Positions 6,508 to 6,683 of a DNA stretch of 6,683 bases are shown here, one piece after another. This stretch comes from Syntrophomonas sp. UBA1368 (GTDB lineage: Bacteria; Bacillota; Syntrophomonadia; Syntrophomonadales; Syntrophomonadaceae), in NCBI GenBank assembly GCA_002305965.1, contig DBRM01000079.1, forward strand, positions 22,941 to 29,623, given 5' to 3'. The position numbers and the translations under genes are program-made. Below the pieces are notes generated by a model. It ran no database searches. It was not told the DNA's origin and worked only from the letters and a program-made list of their open reading frames with translations. Each line of letters begins with the position of its first letter. The first letter of the stretch is position 1.

Positions 6508-6615
6508 ATTAAATGATTTGAAAACTAATTAGAAATGAAAAATATAAAGGATTTAAGCATCTATTGTCGAAATTTTAGCGAGATATCATAATTTTCCAAA
6601 TATCAGGAGTAGATA
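6508..6615 (+). promoter_or_regulatory. Gap between transferase and NRPS genes, possible weak promoter
   Basis: This is a 108-nt AT-rich gap with no terminator hairpin, so readthrough from the transferase gene is likely. TTGAAA (6518-6523) and TATAAA (6543-6548) are individually good hexamers but 19 nt apart, longer than ideal. ATATCAT (6583-6589), the half-site seen in the SPFH promoter, lies 26 nt before the next ATG. AGGAG (6605-6609) is the ribosome binding site of the downstream gene. Confidence 0.35.
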
Positions 6616-6683
6616 ATGACAAACAAGGTATTTTATCCTCTCACACATCCACAAAAAGGAATATGGTATACGGAAAAGTTTTA
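6616..6683 (+). CDS. Start of a probable nonribosomal peptide synthetase (condensation domain), partial
   Basis: Only 22 complete codons lie in the window and the frame is open to the edge. The N-terminus MTNKVFYPLTHPQKGIWYTE contains YPLTHPQKGIWYTEKF. This matches the first core region of NRPS condensation domains, in which a P-L-(S/T)-x-x-Q-x-x-(I/L)-W/Y pattern opens the fold and QKRIWYTE-like wording is common in Gram-positive synthetases. Such a domain forms the peptide bond, or acylates the first amino acid when it is the first domain. A starter position would suggest a lipo-initiating or condensation-first synthetase. ATG is preceded by AGGAG with a 6-nt spacer. The adjacent phosphopantetheinyl transferase supports the call strongly. 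The remaining domains and the product cannot be seen. Confidence 0.8.
   Translation, partial: MTNKVFYPLTHPQKGIWYTEKF

Overview
The window reads as a chromosomal segment of a moderately AT-rich bacterium, most likely a member of the Bacillota of clostridial type. The grounds are sigma-A-like promoters, strong G-rich ribosome binding sites, short operons with 1-7 nt overlaps, and the protein families present. No marker gene fixes the taxon, so this is inference. No RNA gene, insertion sequence, phage gene or CRISPR array was seen.

Left region (1-3969, minus strand): a three-gene exporter operon transcribed leftwards. It runs from a MacB/LolD-type ABC ATPase (3271-3969) to an 8-helix double-FtsX permease (893-3277) and a HlyD/MacA-type membrane fusion protein cut by the window edge (1-893). 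The genes overlap by 7 nt and 1 nt, so they should be translated together. A weak extended -10 promoter with a perfect 7-2-7 palindrome lies upstream (4028-4062).

Middle region (4231-5723, minus strand): a Band 7/SPFH membrane protein (4797-5651) is followed 8-11 nt later by a ribbon-helix-helix (Arc-type) DNA-binding protein (4579-4785/4788). A 72-residue protein follows (4286-4504), with its own good promoter and a perfect 9-bp stem terminator. The SPFH gene has a good extended -10 promoter that contains a 7-bp inverted repeat, ATGATAT-N7-ATATCAT.

Right region (5752-6683, plus strand): divergent from the SPFH gene is an Sfp-type 4'-phosphopantetheinyl transferase (5827-6507). After a 108-nt gap comes the first 22 codons of a protein whose N-terminus looks like an NRPS condensation domain (6616 to the window end). 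This is probably the left border of a nonribosomal peptide cluster: the transferase would activate the carrier domains of the synthetase. The ABC/HlyD exporter is a plausible but unproven export or self-protection system for the product.

The most notable unexplained signals are a 7-mer (ATGATAT/ATATCAT) found four times in the two gaps around the SPFH, transferase and NRPS genes, the SPFH-RHH pair as a possible autoregulated unit, and the compact 72-residue gene with a leader-peptide-like sequence.
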